Positions 1 through 7,052 of a DNA stretch of 20,931 nt are shown here, in pieces. Origin of the DNA: Betaproteobacteria bacterium (GTDB lineage Bacteria > Pseudomonadota > Gammaproteobacteria > Burkholderiales > SG8-41); NCBI GenBank assembly GCA_025363575.1, contig JANYDM010000194.1:1-20931 (forward strand), written 5' to 3'. The notes below the pieces were generated by a model that did no database searches, had not been told where the DNA came from, and worked only from the letters and a program-made list of their open reading frames with translations. Every line of letters starts with the position of its first letter. The first letter of the stretch is position 1. A program made the translations under genes and the position numbers.

Positions 1-1
1 T

Positions 2-79
2 GTGGAAGGGGAGAACGCAGCCCGTATCATCGAGCAATCCAAGGAATTCTCCGCACTAAAGCAGCATTACGCGGGTTAA
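2..79 (+). CDS. C-terminal end of an unidentified protein (partial)
   Basis: An open frame enters from the left edge and stops with TAA at 77-79. Only about 25 residues are visible, ending in SALKQHYAG, which is too little to identify a family. The next ATG is 3 bases after the stop, so the two genes are probably co-transcribed and translationally coupled. If the downstream PemK-like call is right, this gene sits where the antitoxin of a toxin-antitoxin pair would be. That is inference from position only. Confidence 0.45.
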   Translation: MEGENAARIIEQSKEFSALKQHYAG

Positions 80-82
80 CCA

Positions 83-508
83 ATGTTTCCCCAATTTGGG
101 GGCATTTTCTTTGACCCGAGTTTCCATTTCCCTGATGGCGAGCAGGGAGAAAAGCTATTCATCATCCTGGGTTTGTCTCCTGCCGACGATTATGTCGTCG
201 CCCGAACCACTTCAAATCCTACCCATAAAAGTTGGAAGTATGGTTGTCACAACGACGAACCTGAGCCGAGCTTTACCATCCCGGTTTCATATGGCGTGTT
301 CCCTAAAGACACGTGGGTGTGTCTCGATTATCTCAAAGACTTTGACGCCCAAGAGTTCAACAAAAAAGTGACTGACGGTCAAATCATCCGAAAGGGTGAA
401 ATGCCCATTAAGATACTTAAGGAATTGATGGCATGCGCTGCAAGTAGTCAAGACGCTACGCGAATGCAGGAGAAGGTGTTGCGCGATACGCTTGGAGAAA
501 TTGGCTAG
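83..508 (+). CDS. small PemK/MazF-like protein, putative toxin
   Basis: This is a 141-residue soluble protein with no signal peptide or membrane segment. The N-terminal GGIFFDP followed by EKLFIILG and then YVVARTTS resembles the opening beta-strands of the MazF/PemK fold. In that fold a G-x-[IV] strand, a conserved hydrophobic strand and a strand ending in TS line the RNA-binding groove. A later FTIPV and KDTWVCLD match the pattern of small PemK-like proteins, which end in a helix. MazF/PemK toxins are sequence-specific endoribonucleases. The catalytic residues cannot be assigned confidently by eye. The gene starts 3 bases after an upstream stop, as a toxin commonly follows its antitoxin. 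Base composition is less GC-rich than the rest of the window, consistent with horizontal acquisition. It could instead be an unrelated small beta-barrel protein. Confidence 0.5.
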   Translation: MFPQFGGIFFDPSFHFPDGEQGEKLFIILGLSPADDYVVARTTSNPTHKSWKYGCHNDEPEPSFTIPVSYGVFPKDTWVCLDYLKDFDAQEFNKKVTDGQIIRKGEMPIKILKELMACAASSQDATRMQEKVLRDTLGEIG

Positions 509-593
509 GGCTGTGCCTTTGGAGAGTGGGGAGCGTCATGCCAATTCAATCGATCGTGTCAGCCATCCGCACAGCACGAAGTTAGGTGTCCTC

Positions 594-1157
594 ATGAGCG
601 AAGCGCGCGCGATGGTAGAGGTCTTGATTGAGGAAGGAATTGCGGCGCGTTCACACTTTCAAGTGTGGTGGGTGCTCCGAAAATTGGCGATCCCACGATT
701 CCTACCCACCATGAACAACCTGGAATACGTGGATTTCTTTCATGCCTCAAATGCTGGGCACTACAAGCTTTACATCTTGGCATTGTCAAAGATATTTGAT
801 CGAGATGACCGGGTAGCGGGACTTCGTGAGCTCCGGCGTGCTCTGAAAGACGAAGGGCGAAATGATCTTGGCCAGTACATCGGGTCGCAGTTGAACCCTT
901 TTCGTGCTCGTATTACGGCGATTACGAGCATTCGGAGCCAGTCGTTGGTCCACAATGAGCGCACACTGCCGCGCGCCAAGGTGTACAAGATCAACGGAAT
1001 CACGCCGAATCAGATTCGTACGCTAATCGACAAGACATGTGACACAATCAACTACGTGGCACGTGAGCTAGGCATTTCCAATACGATATTCGAAAGTGAT
1101 CGTGGTGAACGAGCGACGATTCGAATGCTGGAGACACTTGAACGCGGGAACACCTAG
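594..1157 (+). CDS. AbiU2/HEPN-like protein, putative abortive-infection or RNase component
   Basis: This is a 187-residue, mostly helical protein. The segment DFFHASNAGHYKLYILALSK-IFDRDD, then LRELRRAL, then IRSQSLVHNER resembles AbiU2-type HEPN proteins, in which a helix with a lysine- or serine-IFD turn precedes the HEPN motif. R-S-Q-S-L-V-H fits the R-x(4-6)-H HEPN ribonuclease signature; counted from a possible TTG start at 492, these are R148 and H154. I prefer the ATG at 594 because the family-like sequence begins there and AGGTG lies 5 bases upstream. The frame is open back to the TTG at 492, which would overlap the preceding gene and add 34 unconvincing residues. Many HEPN proteins act in phage defence or toxin-antitoxin systems. 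A defence role is inferred from family and the island setting. Confidence 0.6.
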   Translation: MSEARAMVEVLIEEGIAARSHFQVWWVLRKLAIPRFLPTMNNLEYVDFFHASNAGHYKLYILALSKIFDRDDRVAGLRELRRALKDEGRNDLGQYIGSQLNPFRARITAITSIRSQSLVHNERTLPRAKVYKINGITPNQIRTLIDKTCDTINYVARELGISNTIFESDRGERATIRMLETLERGNT

Positions 1158-1160
1158 CTC

Positions 1161-1179
1161 TGTGACGTAATTGTGACGT
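1161..1179 (+). repeat. direct repeat TGTGACGT, two copies
   Basis: TGTGACGT occurs at 1161-1168 and again at 1172-1179, an 11-base period or about one helical turn. A shorter pair, GCAAGC, follows at 1233-1238 and 1242-1247. Both lie in the non-coding stretch between the last island gene and the tRNA fragment. Short same-phase repeats next to an attachment site are typical of integrase arm or excisionase binding sites. That role is inferred. Confidence 0.4.
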
Positions 1180-1283
1180 GACAGGCCCGCGTTATATTGT
1201 TTGTGCCTTGAGTGACATTGGTTTGTGAATTGGCAAGCATTGCAAGCGACTGATTTAACAACAGTCTCGTTTTACAGCTACCA

Positions 1284-1328
1284 CTTTTAATCCGTTGGTC
1301 GCGAGTTCGAATCTCGCACCGCCTACCA
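1284..1328 (+). mobile_element. tRNA 3' half, probable attachment site at a genomic island end
   Basis: The sequence reads as the 3' part of a tRNA. Anticodon loop CTTTTAA is at 1284-1290, the 3' anticodon arm TCCGT at 1291-1295, variable loop TGGTC, T arm GCGAG-TTCGAAT-CTCGC at 1301-1317, acceptor ACCGCCT, discriminator A, and encoded CCA at 1326-1328. The five bases before the loop (TACCA) cannot pair with TCCGT, and no D arm or 5' acceptor is present upstream. It is therefore a fragment starting in the anticodon loop, not a gene. Tyrosine integrases often recombine in this part of a tRNA and leave such a copy at the far end of the element. The loop reads as Lys (TTT), but identity is uncertain because the break lies there. 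The intact tRNA should lie to the left, outside the window. Confidence 0.8.
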
Positions 1329-1335
1329 TCGCGCA

Positions 1336-1366
1336 GGGGTCAGTCACAGGCTGGCCCCTTTTTTTT
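1336..1366 (+). terminator. rho-independent terminator
   Basis: GGGGTCAG at 1336-1343 pairs with CTGGCCCC at 1351-1358 (eight pairs, one of them G-T) around a 7-base loop. Eight T residues follow at 1359-1366. It lies 7 bases after the tRNA CCA end and probably was the terminator of the original tRNA gene, stranded here by island insertion. Confidence 0.85.
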
Positions 1367-1470
1367 GGGCCCTCACGCTTCGGCGCCAATCTCCGCTGCG
1401 AAGCGGCCAAGTCTGCAATAATAAGAACACGCAGTCTTTCACACCACACCACATCACGGCGGGGCATGTC

Positions 1471-2856
1471 ATGAAAATGCATGGCCGCAAGACGGAAACC
1501 TCCGGAAGCCAGCGCGATATGCAGCTGCGCGAACTTCAGGATGCCGTTTTTTCCGAAGCAGAGCTGATCGCGCTGGCCAAGAAGCACACGATTTTCGACT
1601 GGGCGGTGCAGGGGGCAGTTGACCCGCTGCTCGTCGCACGGGCGAAGGGCGTTTATTTCTGGACGGCCGACGGCAAGCGGTATCTCGATTTCAACAGCCA
1701 GTTGATGTGCGTGAATATCGGTCACTGCGACGAACGCGTGGTCAATGCCATCGCGCAGCAGGCCGCCGTGCTTCCTTACGTGAGTCCGTTTCTTGCCAGT
1801 GAGCCGCGGGCGCGGCTGGGCGCGATGCTCGCCAGGATCGCCCCCGGCGACATCGACACGTTCTTTTTCACAAGCGGCGGCGCCGAGTCGAATGAGCACG
1901 CCGTAAAAATCGCGCGCCGGTTTACCGGACGGCACAAGATACTGGCGCGCTACCGTTCGTACCATGGTTCAACGCTGGGCGCCATAACCCTGACCGGCGA
2001 TCCGCGGCGCTGGGATTCCGGGCCGGGCATCCCCGGCGTCGTCCATGTGCTCGACCCGTATCACGGCATCGAGCGCGGCTGGGAGTCGGCCGCGGCCTCG
2101 CTCGCTATGCTGGACGAAATCATACGGCTCGAAGGCGCGCACACGATTGCCGCGTTTATCCTCGAACCCGTCACCGGCGCCAACGGGGTGCTCATTCCCC
2201 CCGACGGTTACCTCGAAGGCGTGCGCGAGCTGTGCACGAAATATGGAATCCTGATGATTGCCGACGAGGTCATGTGCAGTTTCGGCCGCACCGGCGCGTG
2301 GTTCGCGGTGGACCACTGGCAAGTCGTTCCCGACATCATCACGATGTCAAAAGGATTGACGAGCGCGTACGTGCCGCTCGGCGCCATCGGTCTGCGGCCG
2401 GCGATCGCCGCTCACTTTGGTGAAAAAATGTTCTCGAGCGGCCTGACTTATAACAGCCATGCGCTGGCCTGTGCGGCCGCGCTCGCCACCCTCTGCGTTT
2501 ACGAGGAAGACGGGCTCATCGACAACGCGAAGCGGCTGGGCCAGGTGATGGCGGATCTTCACGCGTCGCTGGCCGCGCGTCATCCTTCGGTGGGCGCGGC
2601 GCGATCGATCGGCTTGTTCGGCGCAATCGAACTCGTGCGCAACAAGGCCACGCGGGAGCCGCTCGCGCCCTACAACGGTTCCGCAAAAGAGTTGACGGCG
2701 TTCATGCGGTTTCTCCGGCAGGAAGGGTTGTATACGATCAGCCGGGACAACCATTTCTTTACCAATCCGCCGCTCTGCATAACGGAGGAGCAACTGCGCG
2801 ACGGTTTCGATGTCATCGATCGGGGACTTGCGATCGTCGATGAATGCGTGGCGTGA
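1471..2856 (+). CDS. class III pyridoxal-phosphate aminotransferase
   Basis: This 461-residue protein has the length and motif order of class III (omega/ornithine-type) aminotransferases. An N-terminal YLDFNSQLM/NIGH segment is followed by TSGGAESNEHAVKIAR, which binds the cofactor phosphate. A YHGST motif comes next, and then IADEV with Asp265 expected to contact the pyridine nitrogen. MSKG carries Lys294, the expected Schiff-base lysine. A C-terminal substrate region includes NHFFTNPPLCIT. These enzymes move an amino group from an amine or omega-amino acid to a keto acid in the cytoplasm. The sequence resembles the taurine or beta-alanine/pyruvate subgroup, but the substrate cannot be fixed. 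GGCGGGG lies 6 bases before the chosen ATG; an ATG at 1477 is the alternative. It is convergent with the TPR/ATP-grasp gene, with only 10 bases between stops and no pathway partner adjacent. Confidence 0.9.
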   Translation: MKMHGRKTETSGSQRDMQLRELQDAVFSEAELIALAKKHTIFDWAVQGAVDPLLVARAKGVYFWTADGKRYLDFNSQLMCVNIGHCDERVVNAIAQQAAVLPYVSPFLASEPRARLGAMLARIAPGDIDTFFFTSGGAESNEHAVKIARRFTGRHKILARYRSYHGSTLGAITLTGDPRRWDSGPGIPGVVHVLDPYHGIERGWESAAASLAMLDEIIRLEGAHTIAAFILEPVTGANGVLIPPDGYLEGVRELCTKYGILMIADEVMCSFGRTGAWFAVDHWQVVPDIITMSKGLTSAYVPLGAIGLRPAIAAHFGEKMFSSGLTYNSHALACAAALATLCVYEEDGLIDNAKRLGQVMADLHASLAARHPSVGAARSIGLFGAIELVRNKATREPLAPYNGSAKELTAFMRFLRQEGLYTISRDNHFFTNPPLCITEEQLRDGFDVIDRGLAIVDECVA

Positions 2857-2866
2857 CTGGCGAGCG

Positions 2867-5302
2867 TTAGGTCGCCGACGACATTCGCGCGTTCAGCATC
2901 TGTTCGATCCGGTCTGCAATCCGGTACACAAACACGTTTTTGTGAGCGAGCGGGCCGTAAAGATTCTCGGGGTGAGCCAGCATCATCGTATTGGCTTCGA
3001 AAACCAGTAATCGACCGTCCGCCATGATGGAAAAGTCGATTCCCGCATAATCAAGATCCAGCCGTTCAGCGATAGCGCGGATTGCCTGCAGGCCGGTGGC
3101 GCCGAGCACCGCCGCGGGGTCTTCCAGGAATTTCTTTTCCTCCGCCAGCTTCCACGGGTGCGACTCCATCTCCGCGGTGACGTAATGCACCATCCAATGC
3201 GGCGAGATCGCGAGGTGACACGGGTAAGGCTCGCGGTCGACAAATATGATTCGATATTTGCGGAACCACGAATCGGCCGAACGGAAATCGACGAAACGTA
3301 TCGCGTACGCCGGGAGGGCTTGCGCGCGTCTTAGTTCTGCGAGCTCTGCAGCAGTTCGCACCAGCACGACGCCGTCGCCGCCGTGAGTATTCGCCGGCCT
3401 GACCAACAGCGGCGGCGCAGCGAAAATTGCGTTGTTCCAGTCCGCTTCTCTACCGACTCTGCACACCTCCGGCACGAGCAGACCCGGTATCCCGGCCAAC
3501 AAGCGCGGCAGATTGTGACGCGCGGTCAGCCGGACCTTGTCAGGATGATTGAGCAGCGGTTTGGTGCACGCCTGGAGAAACCTGTCGAGCGGGCGGCTGA
3601 CATCGCCCGTCATGTCGGGATCGCCCATGGCATTGAACACCAGGTCGTATTCCGGCAGATTATCCACCCGGTCGTTCGCAGCGTATTCCATCAACCAGGA
3701 GATGCGCGTATTGATATCCCCGGGAAATATGAATTCGATAGCCCAGGGCGATATGTTTCCCTTCCTGACGGTGCCCAGGATTAAAACGGCTCTGACCGGG
3801 TGGAGCGCCCGCTCGATGCTAAGCGATGCCGGATGAGCAGCGCTGTCGAAATATCGCTTCGCTTCCTGCAGATTGCCCGTTCTTAACGAGATTAGCGCCA
3901 GATTCTGATTGGCATCCACGTGCGCCGGGTCAATTGCGAGCGCCGCCTGATTCCACGTTACGGCTGCGGCGATGTCTTCTTTGATGAAGAAGGCCGCGCC
4001 AAGATTGGACATCGCAGGCGCGAAATCTTCCTGCATGGACAGCGCTGCCCTGAAACAGGCGATAGCGTCGTCGATTTTTCCCTGCCGCAAATAAACTGTG
4101 CCCAGGTCATTTTGCGCCGCGGCGAAGTCCGGTTCGAGCAGCAGTGCCTGCTTGAAACCGGCGGCGGCTTCCTCAAGCCTGCCGAGCGCCATCAGTGTCT
4201 TGCTCAGGCTGCGCCACGATTTGGCACCTTCGGCATTGAATGCGAGGTCGCGTCGGCAGGCCATCTCGAGCCCGGACAGGCGCTGCATTTCCTGGATTAC
4301 TTTTTGCAGATCGTTATGCGCATCCTCGCAAAGCGGGTCTGCAAGCACGGCCGCGCGGAAGGAGGCCTCCGCCTGATGCGGTCGACCTGTCTTCGCGAAA
4401 ACCATGCCGAGGTTGTTGTGAGCCGCGGCATAGTCAGGCATCAATGCGATCGCGTGCTGGAAAGATTCCTCGGCGTCGGACAGACGCCGCGTTTTTGCGA
4501 GGACTGAGCCGAGGGCGTTATGCGCCTCCGCGAAATCCGGCATCAGGTCCAGCGTGCGACGGTACGCCTGTTCTGCTTCGAATAGGCGCTTGGTATCTTG
4601 AAAAATAATGCCAAGGCTGTAGCAGGCCTTGGCGTCGTCCGGCGTCAACTCGAGTGCACGGCGCACAATCGCTTCAGCTTCGGGCAGGCGTTCCAGTTCC
4701 AGAAGGAAGCGGCCGAATTTCAAATGCGCTGCTGCTGAGTCTGGCGCGGATGCAAGTTCAGCACGGTACGCCGCTTCGGTTTCGCCGAGACGTTCTGTCG
4801 CCTCGAGCGCCTTTTCCAGGTTGACGCGTGCCTCGGCGAATTCAGGCTGCAGGTCGAGCGCTTGTCTAAAAGAAGTCGCAGCTGCCGAGGCGCGTCCGGC
4901 GCACGCCAGAATCGTTCCCAGTTTATTGTGCGCTTCGGCGTAATCCGGCTTCAAATCGATTGCCCGGCGATACGCGGCAGCTGCTCCCAATGGCCGGCTT
5001 GTTTCGGCAAGCACCAGCCCTAGATTGAAATGTGCGTCAGGGCTGCCTGCCTGCAACTTCGTCGCGAGCAGCAGCTCGGCTTCCGCGGCGGCATATTGCC
5101 TGGACTGCGCGTAGATGTAGCCCAGGTTGTTGCGGGCTTCCGCGCAGTTGGGCATGGCCGCGACTGCACGACGGGCTTCAGCTTCAGTTATCGAGGGCGC
5201 GCAACCTGCCACGGCACGCCCTGTCATTGCAGGCTCAATTGATGAGCCATCTCTTCGCGCGCGAAGACTGTTTTTCAGTTGTCTTAGCAGAGGCAGCAGC
5301 AT
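2867..5302 (-). CDS. TPR-repeat protein with C-terminal ATP-grasp domain
   Basis: This 811-residue protein has two parts. Residues about 35-490 are roughly twelve or thirteen 34-residue tetratricopeptide repeats, shown by recurring patterns such as PDYAEAHNKLGTIL and PDFAEAHNALGSVL. Residues about 500-805 have a pre-ATP-grasp region (LILGTVRKG, DLVFNAMGDPD, LLNHPDKVRLTARHNL). An ATP-grasp core follows, with RPANTHGGDGVVLV as the glycine-rich loop and DYAGIDFSIMADGRL-LVFEAN, whose D, E and N are the usual Mg-ATP ligands. ATP-grasp enzymes join a carboxylate to an amine or thiol through an acyl-phosphate. The repeats probably hold a protein partner or substrate. No signal peptide is evident. 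The start is uncertain because no clear Shine-Dalgarno sequence precedes the ATG. The substrate is unknown and neither flanking gene suggests one. Confidence 0.85.
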   Translation of the reverse strand: MLLPLLRQLKNSLRARRDGSSIEPAMTGRAVAGCAPSITEAEARRAVAAMPNCAEARNNLGYIYAQSRQYAAAEAELLLATKLQAGSPDAHFNLGLVLAETSRPLGAAAAYRRAIDLKPDYAEAHNKLGTILACAGRASAAATSFRQALDLQPEFAEARVNLEKALEATERLGETEAAYRAELASAPDSAAAHLKFGRFLLELERLPEAEAIVRRALELTPDDAKACYSLGIIFQDTKRLFEAEQAYRRTLDLMPDFAEAHNALGSVLAKTRRLSDAEESFQHAIALMPDYAAAHNNLGMVFAKTGRPHQAEASFRAAVLADPLCEDAHNDLQKVIQEMQRLSGLEMACRRDLAFNAEGAKSWRSLSKTLMALGRLEEAAAGFKQALLLEPDFAAAQNDLGTVYLRQGKIDDAIACFRAALSMQEDFAPAMSNLGAAFFIKEDIAAAVTWNQAALAIDPAHVDANQNLALISLRTGNLQEAKRYFDSAAHPASLSIERALHPVRAVLILGTVRKGNISPWAIEFIFPGDINTRISWLMEYAANDRVDNLPEYDLVFNAMGDPDMTGDVSRPLDRFLQACTKPLLNHPDKVRLTARHNLPRLLAGIPGLLVPEVCRVGREADWNNAIFAAPPLLVRPANTHGGDGVVLVRTAAELAELRRAQALPAYAIRFVDFRSADSWFRKYRIIFVDREPYPCHLAISPHWMVHYVTAEMESHPWKLAEEKKFLEDPAAVLGATGLQAIRAIAERLDLDYAGIDFSIMADGRLLVFEANTMMLAHPENLYGPLAHKNVFVYRIADRIEQMLNARMSSAT

Positions 5303-5656
5303 TGTGTGCGATCGGAACGAGGCAAACCACGGGGCAGGCAGCCGGACACTTCCAAAATACCATCCGGTCTATTTGCCGCCTGGCCGGAAATGTTACCGTA
5401 AATTCCAATCAGGCAGCCTGTTTCATGGTTATGCCGTCTGTGTGATGCATAGTGCGACGTTTCGCCGGCGCATGAGCTGCAGCCGCCGGGTGGATGCGAG
5501 AGATAACGCTTTTTCCGCCATCTTTTCCATTGATCGAAAGCGTGCCGCGCCCGCCATACTTTGTCATCCCCAGTCAGGTGCGGGGCGCCAGCCGTGCCGG
5601 TAAATAACGAAGGCGCGGGACGTCTATCCCGCCGGAAAACACGAGGACTCCCGACC
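5303..5656. other. 354-bp intergenic region between divergent genes
   Basis: This stretch separates the start of the minus-strand TPR/ATP-grasp gene from the start of the plus-strand exported protein gene, so it should hold both promoters. I see no convincing -35/-10 pair. A small hairpin, GCGGGA-6 nt-TCCCGC, at 5615-5632 falls in the leader of the downstream gene. No gene is supported; open frames here lack start signals and family resemblance. Confidence 0.5.
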
Positions 5657-6031
5657 ATGCGTATTTTTTCTGCAATGCTGATTGTGTTGTTTGCGTTTCA
5701 TGTCCCCTTCGCCCGCGGCGAATCGACGGACGCCTGCCTGTCTGTTTTTGAGCAGGCCGAAGTGGAACAGACCGCGGTTGCCGGGTCGCCAGCACGCGAT
5801 GTCGCAGGCGCAGGCCGCTTGTATTTCCATGCCGCGCCGGACAAACGCTGTCAGCTAAAATATCTGTTCGTTATTCCGGGCGACCGCGTCGAAGCCTATG
5901 CCGAGTTCGGTGATTTCACGAACGTGATCTACTGGAATGCAGCGAGCGGTGCCGGCACCGGCGGCTGGGTGCTCACCGCGCGTTTGAAAGAAATCGAGAT
6001 TAACGCCGCGTACAAGACCGCAGCGCGCTAG
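5657..6031 (+). CDS. small exported SH3-like protein
   Basis: This is a 124-residue protein. It begins MRIFSAMLIVLFAFHVPFARG, a typical Sec signal peptide, with cleavage probably near residues 20-22. The mature part has LYFHAAPDKRC, then FVIPGDRVEAYAEF, then a FTNVIYWN strand and GGWVLTARLKE. This is the pattern of bacterial SH3-like domains found at the C-terminus of periplasmic proteins. Such domains often bind cell-wall peptides or proteins. Two Cys residues (one near the mature N-terminus, one in DKRC) could form a disulfide in the periplasm. The frame is open further upstream, but ACGAGGA lies just ahead of the ATG at 5657 and the signal peptide begins there. The gene runs toward the CheD-like gene, and their ends overlap by 4 bases tail to tail. 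Function is unknown. Confidence 0.75.
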   Translation: MRIFSAMLIVLFAFHVPFARGESTDACLSVFEQAEVEQTAVAGSPARDVAGAGRLYFHAAPDKRCQLKYLFVIPGDRVEAYAEFGDFTNVIYWNAASGAGTGGWVLTARLKEIEINAAYKTAAR

Positions 6032-6642
6032 CCCGCGACGACGATGCTGCGCTGCCCGCGCGCCGCAGCCCGCGGTTTCGATGCGATCGCCGCCACGGCG
6101 TCACGCGCCACGACTACGCGTACGCGGCCGGTGGCAACGTCAAAAATAATCCGCTGGTGCGCGCCCGTGTAAAAGCTCTCGGAAATTATGGGCAGCCTGC
6201 AGGCGCGCAACAGCGCGCGCACGGTTTCGCCGCTGGTTTGCCCGCTGTTGAGCGAAGGCACGCGGTCCATCCTCGTTTTGATTTCGCCACTGCCGCAGAT
6301 GCGTGCCACGCAGTTGCCGGGGTCGACCTGCGCCCAGCGCAATGCCTGCAGCACCCGCTGCAAGCCTTCGGCAGCGTCGCGGCCATCGAGCCGCAGCGCG
6401 TGGCCGCCGTCATGGTTGACGCGCTCAAAATTCACGAGCACCCCGGTCTGCGGCGTGCGGTTCCACAGCGCGACAGCGATGCCCGATGCGAGGCTGGTTT
6501 CCATGCGGCAAGCGGCGCCACCCATGAAATAGCGGCCGGGCACTACAACGACATGGTCGACTCCCGGTGCGTGGCGCATGATTGGGCTGGCGGAATTGCT
6601 AACCTCCATTTTTACGGCCGCGCGGCCGTCGTCTTGAGGCAT
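6028..6642 (-). CDS. cheD: CheD-like protein lacking the catalytic Cys and His
   Basis: This is a 204-residue protein. The C-terminal half follows the chemoreceptor glutamine deamidase CheD closely in order: a helix like the family LL..L...G segment, VARICGSGEI in place of the usual aKvFGGa.m, and LNSGQTSGETVRALL in place of iG.rN...v..~L. It ends with SFYTGAHQRIIFDVATGRVRVVV, like the family GG..gR.v.F...tG.v.V. CheD normally deamidates receptor glutamines and binds CheC, using a Cys in GSC and a His in GMAH. Here the matching places read SLASGIAVALW (Gly54 for Cys) and GVLVNFE (no His). The enzyme is probably inactive, while the fold may survive for binding. The symbol denotes family, not activity. 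An alternative start is Met12. Flagellar genes lie 2 kb downstream. Confidence 0.7.
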   Translation of the reverse strand: MPQDDGRAAVKMEVSNSASPIMRHAPGVDHVVVVPGRYFMGGAACRMETSLASGIAVALWNRTPQTGVLVNFERVNHDGGHALRLDGRDAAEGLQRVLQALRWAQVDPGNCVARICGSGEIKTRMDRVPSLNSGQTSGETVRALLRACRLPIISESFYTGAHQRIIFDVATGRVRVVVARDAVAAIASKPRAAARGQRSIVVAG

Positions 6643-6738
6643 ACATCCAAATTACAGTACTTATTGCGCTCTGTTCCGCGCCAGGCGCGCGCGCGAACAG
6701 GTTCAATATCGAGACTCCAATAGCCAGTGGAGGCTACG

Positions 6739-6897
6739 ATGAAACGTGAAGACGTGAACGGCAATAACGGCAAACGGACCGCGCGCGAGCAGGTCCTGGC
6801 GTGGCGCGAGCTCGATCCGCCGCAGATCGAATGGGACGAAAGCGAAGTCTGCGCCATCGTCGACGACATGGTCGCGCGGCCGCGCTTCGACGATTGA
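6739..6897 (+). CDS. hypothetical 52-residue acidic protein
   Basis: The frame from ATG 6739 to TGA 6895-6897 encodes a short hydrophilic protein that ends VDDMVARPRFDD. A near-perfect ribosome binding site (GGAGG) lies 6 bases before the ATG, the main support that it is translated. It has no signal peptide or membrane segment and contains two Trp (AWREL, IEWDE). I do not recognise a family. It is transcribed away from the CheD-like gene, whose start lies 96 bases upstream, so the two are divergent. Confidence 0.55.
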   Translation: MKREDVNGNNGKRTAREQVLAWRELDPPQIEWDESEVCAIVDDMVARPRFDD

Positions 6898-6908
6898 TCG
6901 CTGCGCGT

Positions 6909-7052
6909 ATGTATGCAGACCTCACGCCGACGTATGCGCTGGCGCTGGAAGAAGGCGATCTGTATGCCGCCATGCTGGCGGCAAGATTGAACGGCGCCGT
7001 GGCGCCATTGACTGAGCCCGACGAAACTGAACTCGTTGGCTGGCCTCGCTAG
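6909..7052 (+). CDS. hypothetical 47-residue protein
   Basis: A 47-residue frame begins MYADLTPTYALALEEGD 11 bases after the stop of the preceding small ORF, and could be the second gene of a two-gene unit. The ribosome binding site is poor and no family is recognised. A longer version in the same frame from 6801 would overlap the preceding ORF and is less likely. Composition (Ala and Leu rich, one helix-like stretch LYAAMLAARLNG) fits a small soluble helical protein, but the coding call is tentative. Confidence 0.35.
   Translation: MYADLTPTYALALEEGDLYAAMLAARLNGAVAPLTEPDETELVGWPR

Noticed and set aside
492..593. A longer HEPN-like protein beginning at TTG 492
   Set aside because: The extra 34 residues overlap the previous gene, use a rare start and do not resemble the family. 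ATG 594 has a better upstream signal.
1284..1328. A complete tRNA gene
   Set aside because: No D arm, 5' acceptor or paired anticodon stem exists upstream; only the 3' half is present.
1255..1965. A minus-strand frame whose end reads GGARFELATNGL
   Set aside because: This peptide comes from translating the reverse strand of the tRNA fragment, a well-known artefact, and it overlaps the aminotransferase start.
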